From positions 1,792,001-1,856,000 of the forward strand of contig NZ_AP021887.1 in assembly GCF_009731465.1 (NCBI RefSeq): a stretch of DNA of 64,000 nt. Reading direction: 5' to 3'. The first letter of the stretch is position 1, and each line of letters starts with the position of its first letter. The position numbers and the translations under genes are program-made. The notes beneath the pieces are model-generated. The model was not told the origin of the DNA. It saw only the letters and a program-made list of their open reading frames with translations, and did no database searches. Of the stretch, positions 7,360-15,726 are shown in pieces. This DNA comes from Streptococcus sp. 116-D4. Lineage in GTDB: Bacteria; Bacillota; Bacilli; Lactobacillales; Streptococcaceae.

Positions 7360-9378
7360 TTAGATCTGATTACTGGCCCTCACACAAATTTTATAGGTAA
7401 AATAGATATAAATTGTAAATAAACCAATCATAAACAATAAATATTTTACATCAATTACAACTGTTGTATTTGCAAAATTTTCAAAGTAGCCTAATAAGCT
7501 ATTACTAAGTGAACAACTCAATGGAATAGCTATTAGCAACGGTATTAGAAAATAGGCGAGAATCTGTTGAAAAATAATTTTTTTATTTTGCATTCTTTGA
7601 TTTCCTAATAAATAAAGTATATTGTAATCATTAACACTTTCTAATGCATTTGTGGAAGCCTGCAACGACAAAATACTCAATGTGATAACTGTAAAAATAA
7701 CTCCAACAAAAATTAGAACTAATACAATGACCCCCATAACTCCTAGATATAGTTCTGCTGATCGAACTTTTGTTTGATATACAAAATCAGCTTGATTTCC
7801 TTCTTGATCCGTAAAATAATAGTTTTCAATCCAGTTCTCTAAAAATGATTCAACATTTCGTTTATCAATCCCTTTTTTATATAAGGCTACATAATGTAAA
7901 CTGTTAATAGTCAATTTTTTCGCTACTTTATCAGGAACTATCAATGTCCCTCGATCATTATTTTCTACTGTAGTAACAAAATAAACATTTTCCAAAGGAC
8001 TTTTAGAACTAGACCTTAACTTTACATCGGAAACAGTCAATTCGTTAGTTTTAGAGAGAAATTCCCTAATCTGCTTCCTAGTGCCTTTATAGTTTGCATT
8101 TATTAAAAATTCATTGTCTGACAAACTGACTTCTTTTTTCCCTTGAAGTCTTAATAAAAAATTATAATCAGTAAGCGAAACAATATTAACGAACGAACCT
8201 CCTAATTCTTTATCTAAATCCCATAAATTGCTTGTATCAATAATATCTTTATAAGTCAATTCACTTATATAAGTTGGATACTCAAACTCTTTATCAATAA
8301 TCGAAAAGTCAAAACCATCTTCTTTTAACTTATTCTTTACATCTATATTGTTATGATGGTATTTTTCTCCCTTAAACATCTGCACATCAATATCATAAGG
8401 AATAAATTTATTTAAATCATTACTCAATGAACTGTAGGCACTACCACTAAAAATCAATAAGCTAGTTGCTAATGCCAAGGAAAGCGATAATACCGATATG
8501 GTCACCGAATTACGATCTGCTTGCTTAGATAGTTGTCTGAGTTTAAATGAATTATATTTCTTGAAATACCAATTTGGCAATGAATAAGTTAAGCGGATCA
8601 AAGAATGGCTTAATGTACTGTAAAAAATAAATATAACTAGTACAAACAGTGTTATAAGTAACATTCCCCAATTTCTAAGAATTGAAATATGTGTATAGTC
8701 TGATAGATAGACACATCCAAAGCAAATAACTAGTGCCGACAAGATAAATAGTACCACTTGCCATTTTGTTTCTCCTTTCGAAAAAATAGAACTTTTAACA
8801 CCATTTTCTTGAATAAGAGCAATAATAGCTTGCTTTCTAAAAGTAAATATGTCCATCACACCAATGATTACACTTGTTGCTAAATATGATATTCCTAATA
8901 AATTAACTGATTTCATGTCTAGAAAAAACATATTACCAAAATAATTCCCCATAAAAAAATTAGATGCAATATGTGCTAGGACAATCAATACTCCTAACCC
9001 TAAGATAAATCCTGCAAGCAAAGCAAACAGATTAACAACCATTGTCTCACAGAAAAGCGTTCCTACAATATGACGTTTTTTCATCCCCAATGTTGCGTAT
9101 AGACCTAGCTCTTGTTTTCTTCGACCTAATACGAAACCAGTGGAGTAAACAACTAAAAAAGCAATTGTACTCAATACAACATAAGATAATAGTCCCATAT
9201 ATTGTGTCATAATGGTTGTCATCATCTCCTTAGCACCTGATAGACTTTGCATGACAGGATGACTTGGCAAAGCATTAAATGCATAGAGTAGACTATAAAT
9301 TAACGTTAAACTAAGAAAGTAAACTGTGTATGTCTGTAAATTTCTTTGAACATTTCTGAGAATTAATTTTGGATACAT
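7360..9378 (-). CDS. SalY-like ABC permease (FtsX/BceB family)
   Basis: This 672-residue permease has the layout of lantibiotic/bacitracin-resistance permeases: a first FtsX block of membrane helices (about 15-310), a large extracellular domain (about 315-530) and a closing group of three helices. The cytosolic loop VLGRRKQELGLYATLGMKKR is the usual FtsX coupling motif. It starts 11 nt after the ATPase gene with a good AAGGAG site. In this family the transporter either protects against or exports antimicrobial peptides and often senses them together with its kinase. The composition is AT-rich compared with the core genes. Confidence 0.88.
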   Translation of the reverse strand: MYPKLILRNVQRNLQTYTVYFLSLTLIYSLLYAFNALPSHPVMQSLSGAKEMMTTIMTQYMGLLSYVVLSTIAFLVVYSTGFVLGRRKQELGLYATLGMKKRHIVGTLFCETMVVNLFALLAGFILGLGVLIVLAHIASNFFMGNYFGNMFFLDMKSVNLLGISYLATSVIIGVMDIFTFRKQAIIALIQENGVKSSIFSKGETKWQVVLFILSALVICFGCVYLSDYTHISILRNWGMLLITLFVLVIFIFYSTLSHSLIRLTYSLPNWYFKKYNSFKLRQLSKQADRNSVTISVLSLSLALATSLLIFSGSAYSSLSNDLNKFIPYDIDVQMFKGEKYHHNNIDVKNKLKEDGFDFSIIDKEFEYPTYISELTYKDIIDTSNLWDLDKELGGSFVNIVSLTDYNFLLRLQGKKEVSLSDNEFLINANYKGTRKQIREFLSKTNELTVSDVKLRSSSKSPLENVYFVTTVENNDRGTLIVPDKVAKKLTINSLHYVALYKKGIDKRNVESFLENWIENYYFTDQEGNQADFVYQTKVRSAELYLGVMGVIVLVLIFVGVIFTVITLSILSLQASTNALESVNDYNILYLLGNQRMQNKKIIFQQILAYFLIPLLIAIPLSCSLSNSLLGYFENFANTTVVIDVKYLLFMIGLFTIYIYFTYKICVRASNQI

Positions 9379-9389
9379 CCTACTTCTCC

Positions 9390-10124
9390 TTATCGTGTAT
9401 GTTTATAAATTTCTTGTAAATATTCTTCATTTGATAAAGAATGGCGGTACATATCTGCTGTAACTTGTCCATCCTTTAATAGAATAATCCGTGATGAATA
9501 CTTAGCTGCTGCCGGATCATGTGTCACCATTAAAATGGTAATGCCAAAAACTTGATTAATCTCTTGCAGAAGAGCCATTAAATTTTCTGAGTTAGCCGAA
9601 TCTAAAGCACCTGTTGGTTCATCTGCAATAAGCAGTTTAGATTCATCAATTAGAGCACGTGCGGTGGCAACACGCTGTCTTTGTCCTCCTGATAATTGAT
9701 TGGGAAATTTATTTCGTAATTGACCGATTGATAATTTTTCTAGGATATTTTCTATTATTAAATGACAATCAGAAACTTTTTTCCCTTGAATTTGTAATGG
9801 TAAGACAATATTCTCATAAACTGTTAAAGTTTCAACTAAATTATAAGATTGAAAGATATAGGAAATATTTTGTGAGCGATAGTTTGCCAATTGATTATCT
9901 GTTGCATTGATGATATCAAATCCCTCAAAGGAAATATCACCTGACGTCGGCTTATCAATTGTTGAAATACAGTTTAACAAAGTTGTTTTTCCACTGCCGC
10001 TTGCTCCCATAATAGCAAGAAATTCTCCTGTCTTTACAGAGAGATTAACATCCGATAAAGCATGAACTAGGCTATCTCCCTCCCCAAACTCTTTATTTAA
10101 ATTTTTTACAACTAATTGTGACAT
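9390..10124 (-). CDS. SalX-like ABC transporter ATPase
   Basis: This 244-residue ATPase of the MacB/BceA group has Walker A GASGSGKTT near residue 40, Q loop YIFQSYN, signature LSGGQRQR, Walker B LLIADEPTGALD and switch histidine MVTHD. It forms a transporter with the permease 11 nt downstream. The start has a strong GGAGG site. Its promoter carries the same operator as the peptide operon at the same distance from the -10 box, so peptide genes and transporter are very likely co-regulated by the SalR-like protein. Confidence 0.92.
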   Translation of the reverse strand: MSQLVVKNLNKEFGEGDSLVHALSDVNLSVKTGEFLAIMGASGSGKTTLLNCISTIDKPTSGDISFEGFDIINATDNQLANYRSQNISYIFQSYNLVETLTVYENIVLPLQIQGKKVSDCHLIIENILEKLSIGQLRNKFPNQLSGGQRQRVATARALIDESKLLIADEPTGALDSANSENLMALLQEINQVFGITILMVTHDPAAAKYSSRIILLKDGQVTADMYRHSLSNEEYLQEIYKHTR

Positions 10125-10155
10125 AAATATTCCTCCATTTCTATTTTACAAGACT

Positions 10156-10198
10156 ATTATAATCAATCTGAGCTTTAATATCATGAGTAATTCGTGCA
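10156..10198 (-). promoter_or_regulatory. salX-like promoter with conserved operator
   Basis: On the minus strand TGCACGAATTACTCAT (10198-10183) is followed by AAAGCT and a TATAAT -10 box at 10161-10156. The operator start is 37 nt from the -10 start. An almost identical box with the same 37-nt spacing lies before the peptide operon at 10856-10814. It is the best candidate binding site for the NarL-type regulator of this island. Confidence 0.75.
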
Positions 10199-10218
10199 TA
10201 ATCTCTCTAAAGACAAGT

Positions 10219-10247
10219 AAAAAAGCCATAAACTAGTATGGCTTTTT
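10219..10247 (-). terminator. Terminator between peptide operon and salX-like gene
   Basis: The stem AAAAAGCCATA / TATGGCTTTTTT around CTAGTT lies 10 nt past the stop of the 35-residue peptide gene. It separates the peptide operon from the transporter operon, which has its own promoter. Confidence 0.8.
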
Positions 10248-10256
10248 AAATATACA

Positions 10257-10364
10257 TCATTTTCGTTCTTTTCGTTTTTTCATAACGTAGACGATACCAA
10301 TAATAGATGCTCCTAGAATCAATACGGGAGCATAAAACTCAAGTGTTCCAATAATTCCTTCCAT
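10257..10364 (-). CDS. 35-residue single-helix membrane peptide
   Basis: This short gene encodes 35 residues: an acidic start (MEGIIGTLEF), one hydrophobic helix of about 18 residues (APVLILGASIIGIVYV) and a strongly basic tail (MKKRKERK). It starts 1 nt after the stop of the preceding peptide gene, and its GGAGAG site lies in the end of that gene, so translation is probably coupled. Such small helical peptides beside bacteriocin loci are often immunity or accessory proteins, but I recognise no family. A terminator follows directly. Confidence 0.65.
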   Translation of the reverse strand: MEGIIGTLEFYAPVLILGASIIGIVYVMKKRKERK

Positions 10365-10365
10365 C

Positions 10366-10491
10366 TTACTCTCCAATCTTGTTCATTCTATCTACAGCGG
10401 ACATTCTGAATCCAGCTGCAGAATTACCTGATAGTTCTTGATTGTCAATTTCATGACGCAAGCTATCAACTTCTACATAATTTTCTTTCAT
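10366..10491 (-). CDS. Precursor-like peptide 2 (shared leader, no Cys in core)
   Basis: This encodes 41 residues with a strong GGAGG site (ATG at 10491). Residues 7-27 (EVDSL, then QELSGNSAAG) line up with residues 10-30 of peptide 1 (EIDSL, then QELSGKSGSG). The following core, FRMSAVDRMNKIGE, is unrelated to that of peptide 1 and has no Cys, Ser/Thr-rich or hydrophobic character. It is therefore a paralogue by leader only. It could be a signal peptide, a decoy or a decayed core. No modifying enzyme is encoded nearby. It is the middle gene of a three-gene peptide operon. Confidence 0.7.
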   Translation of the reverse strand: MKENYVEVDSLRHEIDNQELSGNSAAGFRMSAVDRMNKIGE

Positions 10492-10584
10492 TTTGTTCCT
10501 CCTATAATTTATCATTTAACTCTATATCAGTCAACTATAACAAGGAAAATTTACACATCTCAAGAAACATATATACTTCCTAAA

Positions 10585-10767
10585 TTAACAATTAACATTA
10601 TTACTTGTACATTCATAAGAACATGTGAAACATCGACCACAACTATCTGCTAGACTTATTTGAACTGCCGTGAACCAACCTGAACCTGATTTGCCCGAAA
10701 GCTCTTGCTCGTTTACTTCAAAATCAAGACTATCAATTTCTTCACATTTATGAATATGTTTAGTCAT
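10585..10767 (-). CDS. Lanthipeptide-like precursor peptide 1
   Basis: This encodes 60 residues, starting at the ATG at 10767 with GGAGAG 6 nt upstream. An acidic leader (about 1-25, ending QELSG) precedes a core of about 35 residues with five Cys (43, 46, 49, 53, 60) and several Ser/Thr. Residues 48-53 (TCSYEC) fit the T-x-S-x-E-C motif of lacticin 481/mersacidin-type lantibiotics, the part that binds lipid II. The expected LanM or LanB/LanC enzyme and a peptidase-exporter are absent from this window. It could be a true precursor modified in trans, a remnant, or a disulfide-bonded signal for the SalK-like kinase. Confidence 0.75.
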   Translation of the reverse strand: MTKHIHKCEEIDSLDFEVNEQELSGKSGSGWFTAVQISLADSCGRCFTCSYECTSNNVNC

Positions 10768-10813
10768 AATCAACTCTCCTTTCTTTTTTTAGATAATCAT
10801 CTTTACACTACTA

Positions 10814-10856
10814 AGTATACATCGCTAAATAGCTTTAGTAATGAGTAAATCGTGCA
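10814..10856 (-). promoter_or_regulatory. Peptide-operon promoter with conserved operator
   Basis: On the minus strand TGCACGATTTACTCAT (10856-10841), then AAAGCT, then TATACT at 10819-10814 as the -10 box. The operator start is exactly 37 nt from the -10 start, as at the salX-like promoter. The box is an imperfect inverted repeat (ATGNNCGAA / TTACTCAT-like), as expected for a NarL-type dimer. Confidence 0.75.
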
Positions 10857-10942
10857 ATAATATTGATCGATTTAAAACTAAAAATGGTAATACAGATTGA
10901 TTAGCTAGATATTCTAATATAGCAATAGACTCCGTGTGAAAT

Positions 10943-11121
10943 ATCATTCAAATCAGAGTGAATGTTATCTAGGGCCGTAATCAATTTCATAGATGATAAG
11001 TCTGCTTCTCCACGCTCAAATTCGCTCAGCATGGAATAAGTAAACTCTCCTCCCGTCGCCTCCTATAGAGATAGATTCCGACTCTTTCTCAATTCTTTAA
11101 AACTTCTCCCAGATTTTGCAT
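10943..11121 (-). pseudogene. rgg 5' fragment (duplicate of the gene at 12972-13841)
   Basis: The minus strand carries the start and first ~60 codons of the Rgg regulator located 2.7 kb further right, with the same ribosome site and start region (MQNLGEV). A missing T in an early T run shifts the frame, and an in-frame stop replaces a Gln codon. The rest of the gene is absent. The duplicated block continues through the intergenic region into the metI fragment at 11252-11413, in the same order as the intact rgg-metI pair. Confidence 0.88.
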
Positions 11122-11251
11122 ATTGACTCCCCACAATTCTTAACTCTCTAACTCATAAAAGTAACGGTTGATAGCAGCTAGTACAGAGAATTTTAAGTCT
11201 TTACTATACGACAACTCCTAAGAATGATGTACAAATTGCCTAGTTCTTTTT

Positions 11252-11413
11252 ATTTATGGCTCAAGACTTGGTCAAGAAATCTCCCAAGAATTGGATTGTA
11301 AAGATAATCAAAATGATAATGATGGTTGCCAAGATGGTCACATCGTGATTGTAGCGGTTAATACTCAATGAAAATCAGGGTCACAGTCGTCACACGGATC
11401 AAATCTGACAGTT
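11252..11413 (-). pseudogene. metI 3' fragment, copy 2
   Basis: This repeats the last part of metI (match to 13969-14085 and again to about 14165-14195) with an internal deletion. At 11361 a short ATACTCAATGAAAATCA, identical to the end of a BOX element, replaces the missing segment. It shares the CTCAAGACTTGG variant of the 3' end with copy 1 (4360-4592), not with intact metI. After the match both fragments run into CTTCTAGTAA..CTGAGC. These similarities show that copies 1 and 2 are sisters flanking the island. Confidence 0.85.
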
Positions 11414-11438
11414 CTTCTAGTAATTCTGAGCTTCTAGG

Positions 11439-12683
11439 TTAAAATCTTTTACCTAAAAAACTTCTTTTTTCTAGTGATAAAATGAACCCTATCATACTCA
11501 CTACCAAAAACACCCACCAACAAAGCCTGATATCTTGTAAAGCTAAGAAGGAAAATACAGACATCCCCAAGGGTAATGTTAAGGAAAAAATCATACTCAA
11601 GAGATTATTACTTCTAGCCAATATATCCGCGCTCAAATTAGACAATAACAGAGTATCTAATTTAGGCATTGATTTCGACATCAAATACATGACAAAGGCT
11701 AAGCAAGCAACACCTACTAGAGGAGAAAAATTTAACATATTAGCAGTAGCAAGTAAGACAAACAGACTTGCATTGAGCGATAGCAAACTTGAAAACGACC
11801 ATTTCCCAAAATAATCATGAGGAGTTAGGCTACCGAGAATAGCTCCTCCCAAGCTAACACATTCAATTAAAAATAGGGCCTGAGCATAGCTGAGATGATA
11901 GATAGTATGGTCTAATAAGTAAAAGTGATAAATACCTCCAACAGCTCCTCCCAAAGTATTCATGACTAAAATGACAAGGATTATTTTAAACAAAGATTTA
12001 CTTTCTCTCTGCCTAAAGATATCATCCATGTCCGCATAGATTTCCTTAACTTGTTGAAGTAAAGGAATAGGCTCATTCTCTACCGTTATAGACAAATGCG
12101 TCAATTCTCTTCTATTTTTGAACAAAATGAGAGAAGATAGTAAAAAGAAACCAGCATTCACAATCGCAACAAAAGAAAAATTTTGATGACTGGTTGTAAG
12201 TAACCACACTCCTAAGGCTTGACCTCCTAGATTTGATAAATAGGAAACAAACTGAGTAAAGGAATAAGCTTCATAGAGCTTATCTTCCGAAATATTATGC
12301 TGGATAATCGGCATACGAAGGCCTGCTGTATAATCCGATAAAATATCTGAACAAATATTAACCATACAGATAAAAGCAAACGTTGCGAAGTTCTGGTCAT
12401 GAATCACACTAGCAATCAAAAGAAATAGTAGACTTTGCACACAACCAACCCAGATAATTGTCCTTGCTTTATTCCGAGTATGATCAGCCTTAATCCCAAC
12501 ATAAAAAGTAAATAGGAAAGGTAAAATCGTAATCATATTCGCCATAAATACAGCTATATTTTTAAAGGGTAGACTCGCAGCATAAACGATAAATACCAGA
12601 TTATAAATATAAGCTCCACTTGAGCTCAAAAACCTTGATAAGGTAAGTATTCTAAATAAATGATGTTTTAAAAATAGGTTCAT
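11439..12683 (-). CDS. MFS transporter next to Rgg
   Basis: This 414-residue protein has about 12 membrane helices and the general shape of the MFS_1 family; the cytosolic loop GIKADHTRNKAR after helix 2 resembles motif A. The substrate is not evident. MFS exporters of this type are often placed beside Rgg/MutR regulators in streptococci, as here. It starts with a GAGAGG site. A BOX element and a terminator separate it from the rgg gene upstream, so it probably has its own promoter. Its left end meets the edge of the duplicated metI fragment. Confidence 0.8.
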   Translation of the reverse strand: MNLFLKHHLFRILTLSRFLSSSGAYIYNLVFIVYAASLPFKNIAVFMANMITILPFLFTFYVGIKADHTRNKARTIIWVGCVQSLLFLLIASVIHDQNFATFAFICMVNICSDILSDYTAGLRMPIIQHNISEDKLYEAYSFTQFVSYLSNLGGQALGVWLLTTSHQNFSFVAIVNAGFFLLSSLILFKNRRELTHLSITVENEPIPLLQQVKEIYADMDDIFRQRESKSLFKIILVILVMNTLGGAVGGIYHFYLLDHTIYHLSYAQALFLIECVSLGGAILGSLTPHDYFGKWSFSSLLSLNASLFVLLATANMLNFSPLVGVACLAFVMYLMSKSMPKLDTLLLSNLSADILARSNNLLSMIFSLTLPLGMSVFSFLALQDIRLCWWVFLVVSMIGFILSLEKRSFLGKRF

Positions 12684-12704
12684 AACAGACCTCTCTCATA
12701 TTTC

Positions 12705-12808
12705 ATACTCTTCGAAAATCTCTTCAAACCACGTCAGCTTCGCCTTGCCGTACTCCAGTACTGTCTGTGGCTAGCTTCCTAGTTTGCTTTTTGATTTTCA
12801 TTGAGTGT
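12705..12808 (+). repeat. BOX element (boxA-boxC, no boxB)
   Basis: It begins ATACTCTTCGAAAATCTC, contains the boxA core CCACGTCAGCTTCGCC and TTGCCGTA, and ends in boxC (GGCTAGCTTCCTAG through TTTTCATTGAGT). The boxB module is missing. BOX elements are short non-autonomous repeats of S. pneumoniae and relatives. Confidence 0.88.
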
Positions 12809-12839
12809 CAAATAGTATTCTATTGAAGCCAGTATAACA

Positions 12840-12865
12840 AAAAAAGCGGGAGGCCCCACTTTTTT
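12840..12865. terminator. Bidirectional terminator downstream of rgg
   Basis: The stem AAAAAAGCGGG / CCCACTTTTTT around AGGC has A and T tracts on both sides. It ends transcription from rgg on the minus strand. Confidence 0.7.
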
Positions 12866-12971
12866 GTAATATATTTTTTTGAAAATAGAAACTATATATC
12901 TTAGATACTAACAATTATCAATCCAGCTACAAGGCAATTTATTTTTCGTCAATCGATGTAACGAGAATATA

Positions 12972-13841
12972 TTACAAATCTTTATCTGAAAGCTGATTTG
13001 CAAAATAGTTTTCATAGTATCTTGCACCATCTACATACTCTAAATCTTGTAAGATTGTAATGCCCCTCCGGATTTTTTCAAGTCCCTTATTTTTTACATT
13101 AAAAATAGTATCATAATACCCTTTAGCAATCATATAAATGATTTTAAGATAAGCTTGAGATTCTGGCAATTCTCGTTTTTCAATCTGAAAGATAAAATAA
13201 TCTGCTTTTAATTTATCCTTTTCCTCTATCGCTTTAAAGAGTCCATTAATCAAAATGGTATCAATACCAACTTTGTTACTAGGTAAAGAGCCTAATAAAT
13301 CCGTCTTTTGTAACATCTCCCTAGAATATTTAAAATAGAGGGGCAGAGGAAACAAAGTAGAAATCGTTGAAAATAGTTCCAATTCATAATTTCCCCAGAT
13401 GTCAATAGTAAAAAAATAGTCATAGAGAAAAGTCAGTTCTTCATCCGTTGCTCTTATTTCTGAATCAAAAAATACGAGAAAGCTCTTGATACGAATCATT
13501 TGTAAGAGGTAGCTTTTTTCATCACTTGATCTGTACTTTTGAGTCGTCTCTTCATACAAGGATTGGAGAGAATCAATCCCTTCTCTGTCATATAAATCCC
13601 AAAGATTTTCTTGAAAAGCCAAAGCCTTTTTCTGAGAAAAACCACGTACCAAGTACATAAATTCATTCAAATCAGAGTGGATGTTATCTAAGGCAGTAAT
13701 CAATTTCATAGAGGATAAGTCTGCTTCTCCGCGCTCAAATTTGCTCAGCATGGAATAAGTAAACTCTCCTCCCGTCGCCTCCTGTAGAGATACATTCCGA
13801 CTCTTTCTCAATTCTTTAAAAACTTCTCCCAGATTTTGCAT
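12972..13841 (-). CDS. Rgg/MutR-family transcriptional regulator
   Basis: This 289-residue regulator has an N-terminal XRE helix-turn-helix (about 6-62; GEVFKELRKSRNVSLQEA and SKFERGEADLSS) and a C-terminal TPR-like helical domain that binds peptides in this family. I chose the ATG at 13841, placed 6 nt from GGGGAG; a TTG 15 nt upstream is less likely. I found no SHP-like ORF beside it, so its ligand is unknown. Its 5' part and upstream region are duplicated at 10943-11250. The MFS gene downstream is its probable target. Confidence 0.88.
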   Translation of the reverse strand: MQNLGEVFKELRKSRNVSLQEATGGEFTYSMLSKFERGEADLSSMKLITALDNIHSDLNEFMYLVRGFSQKKALAFQENLWDLYDREGIDSLQSLYEETTQKYRSSDEKSYLLQMIRIKSFLVFFDSEIRATDEELTFLYDYFFTIDIWGNYELELFSTISTLFPLPLYFKYSREMLQKTDLLGSLPSNKVGIDTILINGLFKAIEEKDKLKADYFIFQIEKRELPESQAYLKIIYMIAKGYYDTIFNVKNKGLEKIRRGITILQDLEYVDGARYYENYFANQLSDKDL

Positions 13842-13970
13842 ATTGACTCCCCACAATGCTTAACTCTCTAACTCATAAAAGTAACGGTTGATAGCAACCA
13901 GTACAGAAAATTTCAAGTCTTGACTATAACGACAACTCCTATGAATGATGTACAGATGGCCTAATTCTCT

Positions 13971-14663
13971 TTATTTATGGCTCAATTTCTTGGTCAAGAA
14001 ATCTCCCAAGAACTGGATTGTAAAGATAATCAAAATGATAATGATGGTTGCCAAGATGGTCACATCGTGATTGTAGCGGTTAAATCCATAGGCGATGGCT
14101 ACGTTACCGATACCACCTGCTCCAACCGCTCCCGCCATGGCTGTTTCACCGACTAGTGAAATCAAGGTTACAGTCGTTACACGGATCAAATCTGGAAGAC
14201 CTTCGGATAGGTAAACTCCCACGATGTCCCAGAAGGTCGCTCCGCTCGCTTGAGCTGCCTCAATGACACCACCATCTAGCTCAGCCAATACCACTTGTAC
14301 TTGACGGGCAAAGAAGGCAAAGACTGCAAAAGATAGCGGTACGATAGCCGCATTTGGACCAATGCTTGTTCCTACGATTAGATGGGAGAAGGGTGACAAG
14401 ACTGCCAAGAGAATGATAAATGGTACCGCACGGAAAATAGAGGTAATCTTATCCAAAATCCAGAAAACTACTTTATTTTCCAAGACACCACCTGGAGCTG
14501 TCAAGACAAGGAAGAGACCTGCCACTAGCCCCAAGAAACCTCCGATGATAAAGGAAAGAACCGTCATATAAAGAGTCAAGTAGATAGCTGTCCCCCAGCC
14601 GGCTTGACCAGACCAACCCATTTTATAGACATTTGGTAGATAAGTTTGAATCAACTCTGTCAT
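13971..14663 (-). CDS. metI: Methionine ABC transporter permease MetI
   Basis: This 230-residue permease has five to six membrane helices and the EAA-like cytosolic loop EAAQASGATFWDIVGVYL, followed by the MetI-specific LVGETAMAGAVGAGGIG block. With MetN (2 nt upstream) and the lipoprotein MetQ it imports methionine. Its 3' end is the source of two damaged copies at 4360-4592 and 11252-11413. It is the last gene of the metQ-M20-metN-metI cluster. Confidence 0.95.
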   Translation of the reverse strand: MTELIQTYLPNVYKMGWSGQAGWGTAIYLTLYMTVLSFIIGGFLGLVAGLFLVLTAPGGVLENKVVFWILDKITSIFRAVPFIILLAVLSPFSHLIVGTSIGPNAAIVPLSFAVFAFFARQVQVVLAELDGGVIEAAQASGATFWDIVGVYLSEGLPDLIRVTTVTLISLVGETAMAGAVGAGGIGNVAIAYGFNRYNHDVTILATIIIILIIFTIQFLGDFLTKKLSHK

Positions 14664-14664
14664 T

Positions 14665-15726
14665 TTACTGTCCTCCCTTCAATACTTTTAGTTGCACACC
14701 AGCCTGACGGATGGCCTCTTGAGCGCTTGCCAAGGCTACTTTTTCACCGGACAAGACCACAACTAATTCTCCAACAGGAGTTCCATCGAGGATTTCGATA
14801 TTCCCATAGAGGATATTAGCTGTTACTTGGTAGTGCTTATACAATTCATTTAAAAGCGGCTCATCTGTAGAAGCTCCTGCATACTTGAGTTGTACCAGAA
14901 TACTATTGTCAGATAAGTGCTCTACGATTTCTTGTTTCTCGATCTTGACCATGGCTTCGTCAATACCTGTCGCAGTCGAGATAAAGTCTTGAGTCAAAGG
15001 TTGCTTAGGATCTGAGAAGATTTCAAGTACGCTACCTTCTTCAATCAAGCGACCGTCTTGCATAACGGCTACACGGTTGGCAATGTCTTTGACAATCTGC
15101 ATTTCATGCGTAATCAAGACAACGGTCAAACCTAATTTTTGGTTCAAATCTTGCAACAAGGCTAAGATTTGCTTGGTTGTCTTAGGGTCAAGGGCAGAAG
15201 TTGATTCATCTGAAATCAAGATTTTTGGATCATTTGCCAAGGCACGCGCAATAGCCACACGTTGTTTTTGACCTCCAGAAAGCTGTGAAGGGTAGTTTTC
15301 AGCACGGTCTGCCAAGCCAACCAAGTTCAGCAGTTTAGCTACTTTAGCCTCCTTTTCTTCCTTGCTGAGTCCAGAGTGTTTGAGAGCAAAGGCTACATTC
15401 TCCTCTGCCGTCTTCTGACTCATCAGGTTAAAATGCTGGAAAATCATTCCAATATCTTGACGTTTACGACGCAACTGCTCGGCCGTCAAAGTCACCTTGC
15501 TATCAAAAATCACATCGTCATCAATGGTAATTTTCCCTGCAGATGGTTTTTGCAAGAGGTTAATTACCCGTACAAGGGTTGATTTCCCTGCTCCAGAATA
15601 TCCAACGATTCCATAGATATCCCCTTCTTGAATGTGAATGGTCACATCCTTGACCGCTGTGATGGTTCTTTTCTTTTGGTGAAAAGTCACATCGATCTGA
15701 TCTAACTTAATAATATCTCTACTCAT
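14665..15726 (-). CDS. metN: Methionine ABC transporter ATPase MetN
   Basis: This 353-residue ATPase has Walker [10 protein letters not shown] near residue 40, signature LSGGQKQR, Walker [14 protein letters not shown] and switch histidine LITHE. Residues about 270-353 form the C-terminal NIL regulatory domain that binds methionine and inhibits transport in this family. The start overlaps the M20 peptidase gene by 8 nt, so the two are translationally coupled. Confidence 0.96.
   Translation of the reverse strand: MSRDIIKLDQIDVTFHQKKRTITAVKDVTIHIQEGDIYGIVGYSGAGKSTLVRVINLLQKPSAGKITIDDDVIFDSKVTLTAEQLRRKRQDIGMIFQHFNLMSQKTAEENVAFALKHSGLSKEEKEAKVAKLLNLVGLADRAENYPSQLSGGQKQRVAIARALANDPKILISDESTSALDPKTTKQILALLQDLNQKLGLTVVLITHEMQIVKDIANRVAVMQDGRLIEEGSVLEIFSDPKQPLTQDFISTATGIDEAMVKIEKQEIVEHLSDNSILVQLKYAGASTDEPLLNELYKHYQVTANILYGNIEILDGTPVGELVVVLSGEKVALASAQEAIRQAGVQLKVLKGGQ

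Noticed and set aside
11482..11814. 110-codon plus-strand frame opposite the MFS gene
   Set aside because: It is antisense to a well-formed 12-helix transporter gene; Lys/Asn-rich content reflects the complementary codons.
13842..13970. Possible SHP gene beside the Rgg at 12972
   Set aside because: The only short plus-strand frame (MNDVQMA) is not hydrophobic and has no proper leader; the same region is also duplicated at 11122-11250 without conservation of a peptide.
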